Source: UBA3871 sp002392265
GTDB lineage: Bacteria > Bacillota > Clostridia > Peptostreptococcales > Anaerovoracaceae
NCBI GenBank assembly: GCA_946614255.1
Contig: CAMOGS010000063.1
Coordinates: 1-27,181, forward strand
Reading direction: 5' to 3'
Length of the DNA stretch: 27,181 nucleotides
Shown here piece after piece: positions 23,868 to 27,181 of this stretch (within the stretch, counting starts at the first letter, position 1; every line of letters starts with the position of its first letter). Below the pieces are notes generated by a model, which was not told the DNA's origin, made no database searches, and saw nothing but the letters and a program-made list of their open reading frames with translations. Both the position numbers and the translations under genes were made by a program.

Positions 23868-24629
23868 ATGAAAGAGATTATAAAGAAAAAAGGATATGCG
23901 GTCGGGACATTCCTCGGCATTTCGAATGTGCAGACGGTTGAGTGTCTGTCTTATACGGGGCTTGATTTTGTAATTATCGATACCGAGCATGGACCTTATG
24001 ATACCGAGACGATGGGCGATATGATAAGTGCTGCCGAAAAGGGCGGCATGGTGCCTGTTGTAAGGGTAGCCGACGTTACGCACAAGGAAATTCAGCGCGC
24101 GGTGGATAACGGAGCGCGTGGGCTTATCGTGCCGTGCCTTAAGACTACAGATGAGTTTAAGAAGGTCGCAGAGCTTGCAAAGTTTGCGCCGATCGGAAAC
24201 AGGGGCTTCATAAAGGCGAGAGGCTCCGGCTACGGTAACGAGCCTTGGGCAGCGGTGCCTCTCAAAGAGTACATGAAAAACTGTAACGAGCGGGTGCTTA
24301 CTCTCCCTCAGTGCGAGACTGCGGAGGCGCTTGAAAATATCGAAGAGATAGTAAGGATTGAGGGCATCGACGGAATTTTCATCGGCCCGTTCGACCTTTC
24401 GATAGCGCTCGGTATTCCTGCGGAGTTTGATAATCCGAAGTTTACCGAAGCAGTCGAGCGCGTAAAAAAAGCCTGCCACGAAGCGGGCAAGCTCTGTATG
24501 ATGTTTTCGGGCTCTGCAGCCGAGGGTAAAAAGGCTGCGGAGGGCGGAATGGACGCTGTGGCTGTCGGCATAGACAGCATTGTCGTAAAAGAGGCTTACA
24601 GCAGGCTGGTAAGCGAAGTCAGAGGCTAA
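23868..24629 (+). CDS. HpcH/HpaI-type class II aldolase
   Basis: The family splits 2-keto-4-hydroxy acids to pyruvate and an aldehyde with a divalent metal. The 253-residue product matches its TIM-barrel motifs: DTEHGPY with catalytic H41, VVRVAD with R66, NGARGLIVP, the metal ligand E150 in PQCETAEA, and GIDGIFIGPFDLSIALG with metal ligand D176. Size and motifs fit 2-keto-3-deoxy-L-rhamnonate or 4-hydroxy-2-oxoheptanedioate aldolases, but substrate specificity cannot be read from the sequence. The start ATG is preceded by AAGGTAA. It ends three bases from the stop of a convergent GntR-family gene. The nearby regulators may or may not control it. Confidence 0.88.
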   Translation: MKEIIKKKGYAVGTFLGISNVQTVECLSYTGLDFVIIDTEHGPYDTETMGDMISAAEKGGMVPVVRVADVTHKEIQRAVDNGARGLIVPCLKTTDEFKKVAELAKFAPIGNRGFIKARGSGYGNEPWAAVPLKEYMKNCNERVLTLPQCETAEALENIEEIVRIEGIDGIFIGPFDLSIALGIPAEFDNPKFTEAVERVKKACHEAGKLCMMFSGSAAEGKKAAEGGMDAVAVGIDSIVVKEAYSRLVSEVRG

Positions 24630-24632
24630 AGC

Positions 24633-25358
24633 CTACGATCTTTGATAGTGTGCGTAGAAATCAGTCATGTCCGGCCTGATGTAGTTGCGGGCGAACTCTA
24701 TTTTGCGGCCTTTGTCGTCGCACGTGAGGTTGCTGAGCTCCATAACCGCTTGGTCGGGCTTTAGGTTAATCAGCTTTGCTTTGGACGGCTCTAAAAAGAG
24801 GACGCGCAGAGTCTGATTTGCAATTGTGGGGCGCATGTCGTTCCAGGTAAAAATATCATATATGGAAAAAAGCTCTATGTCCACATCGCCGTAGGAAGGC
24901 AGCAGCTTTTCGGGGATGTAGATTTCTTCGAGAGCTGCGGGTGTATCGCCGACATAGTCGATGCGCTTTGTGTACCAGACGGAATCGCCTTTGTCAATAT
25001 CCAGCAGCATTGAATAATAAGGACCTGCCGGGCGCAGAGCTTTGATCAGCACGCGTGTGTGCGCATTGATGGAACGCTCGTCCATGGTCTGGCGATATCC
25101 GCCCAGAGTATCGAGATCGCGTTCCGTCTTTGGACCGTTTACAAACACGCCTTTTCCCTGAACCGAGCGGAGCAGGCCTTCGTATTTCAGTGCGGCCAGA
25201 GCGCTTCGAACGGAAAGGGGATTGAGGTTGTAGGTCTCGGCGAGCTGAGCTTCGGAAGGGATGGCTGTACCGATTGGGTATTCGCCATCTTCTATTTTAC
25301 CGCGGATTACTTCTCTGAGCTGAATGTACAGAGGAGATTTATAGTTAATATCATTCAT
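24633..25358 (-). CDS. GntR/HutC family regulator with UTRA domain (downstream copy)
   Basis: A 241-residue transcription factor. The winged helix-turn-helix of the GntR family is at residues ~8-72 (SPLYIQLREVIRGKIEDGEY, PSEAQLAETYNLNPLSVRSALAALKYEGLL, VQGKGVFV). A UTRA ligand-binding domain follows (about 90-240) with LIKALRPAGP, ALEEIYIPEKLLP and the terminal EFARNYIRPDMTDFYAHY. UTRA domains sense small molecules such as sugar phosphates, histidine intermediates or phosphonates; the ligand here is unknown. GGAGGAA is eight bases upstream of the ATG at 25358, and an in-frame ATG further upstream has no such site. The start overlaps the stop of the paralogous regulator by eight bases, so the pair is translationally coupled. 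Confidence 0.88.
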   Translation of the reverse strand: MNDINYKSPLYIQLREVIRGKIEDGEYPIGTAIPSEAQLAETYNLNPLSVRSALAALKYEGLLRSVQGKGVFVNGPKTERDLDTLGGYRQTMDERSINAHTRVLIKALRPAGPYYSMLLDIDKGDSVWYTKRIDYVGDTPAALEEIYIPEKLLPSYGDVDIELFSIYDIFTWNDMRPTIANQTLRVLFLEPSKAKLINLKPDQAVMELSNLTCDDKGRKIEFARNYIRPDMTDFYAHYQRS

Positions 25359-26094
25359 GTTTTTTTCCTCCTGCATAATCCCAGCGCAGAATGCTGGACA
25401 TTTCCACAACATCTATACGGGCAATACTGCGGCAGTACTCGATTACTCTGTCATCAGGGTCTTTTGTGGTGCTAACTATCCAAAATGCCGGTGAGTCTGC
25501 TTTGATTTCCAGATATTCCGCTTCTTCGGCGTTTACCGCAGTGATGCTGGTCTTTTCTTCACCGTGGTCCGGTTTCAAACCGTAGACATTTTCTAAAATT
25601 GCATATAATGAACCCTTTACCAGGTCGTGTTCCTCGAGTTCCGGCGCAAGAATGCACGGAATAAAGGCATTCTCAATCATCATAGGTGTTTTTTCTATGA
25701 TACGCAGTCTAGATATGCGATAAAGCTTTTCTCCGAGTGTGCGCTTGAATTTCTGCGCAAGGTGTTTGTCACATTCAACTGTTGAAAAAGAAAGCAGGCG
25801 TGTCTCGCAATGTCCGCCGTAGCGGGAAACTGACTGCGAAAAGCCTTCGAGATCCTGCAAAGTACGGGTGTGACGCGGTGCAATCATGGTTCCGCGCCCC
25901 TGAACGCTGTAAAGCCTCCCGGCAGCTTCCATAGAAGCTATTGCGCTGCGCAGGGTAATTCTGTTCATTCCCCACATTTCACTAAGCTCCCGCTCCGGCG
26001 GGAGCTTGTCATTTGCTTTCAGGTTGTTTTCCATAATATATGCTTCCAAATATTCCATCGCCAGTTCTTTTGGGCGAGGTTTGTATTCTTCCAT
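25351..26094 (-). CDS. GntR/HutC family regulator with UTRA domain (upstream copy)
   Basis: A 247-residue paralogue of the next regulator. The winged HTH is at about 10-70 (KLPPERELSEMWGMNRITLR, then YSVQGRGTMIAP). The UTRA domain (about 85-245) includes LYRISRLRIIEKTPMMIENAFIP and ends with the typical VIEYCRSIARIDVVEMSS strand pair. The ATG at 26094 has GGAGGTGG seven bases upstream; the longer frame to 26196 would cross the promoter and is rejected. A promoter with perfect -10 and 17-base spacing lies upstream, containing a 14-bp AT palindrome. The gene is divergent from a PotA-like ABC ATPase, so repression of that transporter and of itself is the simplest model (inference). Confidence 0.88.
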   Translation of the reverse strand: MEEYKPRPKELAMEYLEAYIMENNLKANDKLPPERELSEMWGMNRITLRSAIASMEAAGRLYSVQGRGTMIAPRHTRTLQDLEGFSQSVSRYGGHCETRLLSFSTVECDKHLAQKFKRTLGEKLYRISRLRIIEKTPMMIENAFIPCILAPELEEHDLVKGSLYAILENVYGLKPDHGEEKTSITAVNAEEAEYLEIKADSPAFWIVSTTKDPDDRVIEYCRSIARIDVVEMSSILRWDYAGGKKHE

Positions 26095-26110
26095 TATAGT
26101 CCACCTCCAA

Positions 26111-26118
26111 ATTGGTAT
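26111..26118 (+). promoter_or_regulatory. ATTGGTAT element 1, putative GntR/HutC-type operator half-site
   Basis: ATTGGTAT occurs here, downstream of the minus-strand -10 box (near its start point), and again at 26195-26202. The 13-base contexts agree at 11 positions. Known HutC-subfamily operators such as those of B. subtilis NagR (YvoA) contain a very similar ATTGGTATAG half. The right half of the dyad is poor in both copies. Confidence 0.4.
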
Positions 26119-26124
26119 GGAATT

Positions 26125-26153
26125 ATTATATATTAATATATTAAAAATTGCAA
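26125..26153 (-). promoter_or_regulatory. Promoter of the gntR pair (minus strand)
   Basis: On the minus strand TTGCAA (26153-26148) and TATAAT (26130-26125) are separated by 17 bases. The start point would be near 26118, about 24 bases before the ATG at 26094. Confidence 0.75.
26128..26141. promoter_or_regulatory. 14-bp AT palindrome in the gntR promoter spacer
   Basis: ATATATTAATATAT is a perfect inverted repeat lying between the -35 and -10 boxes of the gntR promoter. It could be an autoregulatory operator, but AT-rich spacers produce such palindromes by chance. Confidence 0.35.
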
Positions 26154-26177
26154 GGAGATAATAGAATGGATTGCACG

Positions 26178-26205
26178 TTGAAAAACGGATTGACATTGGT
26201 ATAAA
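26178..26205 (+). promoter_or_regulatory. Promoter of the potA-like gene
   Basis: TTGAAA (26178-26183) and TATAAA (26200-26205) are 16 bases apart. A second, overlapping candidate is TTGACA (26190-26195) with TAAAGT (26213-26218) at 17 bases. Either gives an untranslated leader of about 65-80 bases before the TTG at 26289. Confidence 0.55.
26195..26202 (+). promoter_or_regulatory. ATTGGTAT element 2, putative operator over the potA-like promoter
   Basis: This second copy of ATTGGTAT lies 84 bases (about eight helical turns) from the first, in the same orientation. It overlaps the TATAAA -10 box of one candidate promoter and touches the TTGACA box of the other, where a bound repressor would block transcription. 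Confidence 0.4.
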
Positions 26206-26288
26206 ATCGTGCTAAAGTTATATACATAAGTAAGAAACAATTTTAACTGCGCAGATACAGCGGAGAACAACGAATTGAGGTGAGAGTT

Positions 26289-27181
26289 TTGAAAAAAACA
26301 ATTGTTGCACTCAAGGGTGTTGACAAGTGGTACGGAAACAATCATGTCGTAAAGAATCTCAATCTAGAAGTGGCAGAGGGTGAATTCCTGACGCTTCTGG
26401 GTCCATCCGGGTGCGGAAAGACAACTACACTCCGTATGATTGCCGGCTTTGAAGATGCCAGCGCCGGACGCATTGAAGTCCAGGGCGAAAGCGTTGATGA
26501 AAAAGAACCTTATCAGAGGGATGTCAACACTGTATTTCAAAGCTATTCTCTGTTTCCACACATGAACGTATTCGATAATATCGCGTATGGCCCGCGTATT
26601 AAAAAGGTTCCAAAGGAACAAATAGAGCGGGACGTAGAGGAAATGCTTCGCCTGGTTCAGATGACAGGATACGAAAAGCGTAAACCGGACGCACTTTCCG
26701 GGGGTCAAAAGCAGCGTATCGCCATCGCCAGAGCTCTGATCAACAATCCAAGAGTCCTCCTACTTGATGAACCTTTGGGTGCACTGGATTTAAAGCTTCG
26801 CAAACAGATGCAGATTGAACTCAAGCGTTTGCAAAGAAAACTGGGAATAACATTCATCTATGTCACCCATGATCAGGAAGAAGCAATGTCTATGTCAGAT
26901 CGCATCGCAGTCATGAAGGACGGTGTCATCCTCCAGCTCGACAAGCCGACTGAAATCTACAACAGACCAAACTGCCGCTTTGTTGCTGACTTTATCGGCG
27001 AATCAAATATTTTGAGTGGTGTTGTGACTTTGGCGGAGGATGACCTGCTGACTGTGCAGACGCAAAGCGGAACGGTAAAGACAAAGGGCGCAGGCTTTGA
27101 AAAGGGTGAAGAGATTGACATTTCCGTGAGAACCGAGTCTCTGAGCTGTTCGGCAGAGCCTACAGAGGAGTTCTGCATAAA
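26289..27181 (+). CDS. PotA-like ABC transporter ATP-binding protein, 3'-truncated
   Basis: About 297 residues of an importer ATPase are visible before the window ends; the family has about 350-370. Motifs in order: Walker A GPSGCGKT (38-45), Q-loop Q84, signature LSGGQ (136-140), Walker B LLLDEP (157-162), D-loop GALD, and switch H194 in YVTHDQEEA. The start of the C-terminal TOBE regulatory domain follows (from about 237). It is most like PotA (spermidine/putrescine), but iron or 2-aminoethylphosphonate transporters use close relatives, and the permease genes lie beyond the window. The start is a TTG at 26289 with GAGGTGA at 26277-26283; no ATG is near. The divergent UTRA regulators and operator-like repeats suggest substrate-controlled expression. 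Confidence 0.9.
   Translation, partial: MKKTIVALKGVDKWYGNNHVVKNLNLEVAEGEFLTLLGPSGCGKTTTLRMIAGFEDASAGRIEVQGESVDEKEPYQRDVNTVFQSYSLFPHMNVFDNIAYGPRIKKVPKEQIERDVEEMLRLVQMTGYEKRKPDALSGGQKQRIAIARALINNPRVLLLDEPLGALDLKLRKQMQIELKRLQRKLGITFIYVTHDQEEAMSMSDRIAVMKDGVILQLDKPTEIYNRPNCRFVADFIGESNILSGVVTLAEDDLLTVQTQSGTVKTKGAGFEKGEEIDISVRTESLSCSAEPTEEFCI

Noticed and set aside
23634..24479. Minus-strand open frame of 281 codons across the SLH and aldolase genes
   Set aside because: It is a shadow of two recognised plus-strand genes and crosses their boundary; the product is rich in Arg, His and Cys without motifs.
26095..26196. Longer N-terminus of the upstream GntR regulator starting at 26196
   Set aside because: The extension would cover the promoter and ribosome binding site, and its residues do not resemble GntR N-termini.
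26247..26254. CTGCGCAG palindrome in the potA leader
   Set aside because: It is only eight bases, not repeated and not extended by flanking pairing, so it is within chance expectation.

Overview
The window reads as a stretch of a Bacillota (Firmicutes) chromosome, most likely class Clostridia. The supporting features are strong AGGAGG-type ribosome binding sites, several TTG starts, an LtaS-type polyglycerolphosphate synthase relative, an S-layer-homology protein, a YerC/TrpR-like regulator, a DUF5685 protein, a RecX and moderate GC. I see no rRNA, tRNA, CRISPR array, insertion sequence or prophage. Genes are tightly packed and no gene-free stretch exceeds 300 bases; the largest gap is about 195 bases, between the divergent gntR and potA-like genes. 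The species cannot be fixed from the sequence.

Region 1 (1-6615) is a forward run of housekeeping genes. It starts with the 3' part of an EnvC-like M23 peptidase, then RecJ and a PDZ/S41 processing protease. A clear sigma-A-type promoter drives a YerC-like regulator, followed by a strong hairpin terminator. Immediately after that come an Sfp-type phosphopantetheinyl transferase, a metallo-beta-lactamase-fold hydrolase, RecX and a TcdA-like E1 enzyme, all overlapping one another.

Region 2 (6656-10232) is a single-gene unit: its own promoter, a 1146-residue membrane chemoreceptor with an unusual HAMP-like/PAS/HAMP-like array, and a bidirectional terminator. The terminator also closes the opposing gene for a secreted GH18 glycosidase (10231-11856, minus).

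Region 3 (11933-24629) is a long forward series from a promoter that lies almost on top of the ltaS-like start codon. It encodes an LtaS-like sulfatase-fold synthase with an extra C-terminal domain, RmuC, a metallophosphoesterase, phosphopentomutase (DeoB), pyrimidine-nucleoside phosphorylase, three linked proteins with Cys motifs (membrane zinc ribbon, DUF5685, J-domain), a six-helix membrane protein, an orphan protein, purine nucleoside phosphorylase (DeoD), an SLH-domain protein and an HpcH/HpaI-type aldolase. DeoB, Pdp and DeoD together give nucleoside salvage: phosphorolysis of purine and pyrimidine nucleosides, then conversion of (deoxy)ribose-1-phosphate to the 5-phosphate.

Region 4 (24633-27181) holds two translationally coupled GntR/UTRA regulators on the minus strand, divergent from a PotA-like ABC ATPase that runs off the window. 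The shared intergenic region carries two good promoters, an AT palindrome and a repeated ATTGGTAT element resembling half-sites of HutC-type GntR operators, so local control of the transporter and autoregulation is a reasonable inference.

The least understood parts are the zinc ribbon/DUF5685/J-domain cassette, the C-terminal extension of the LtaS-like protein, the chemoreceptor architecture, and a DeoD whose expected catalytic Asp reads as Asn.
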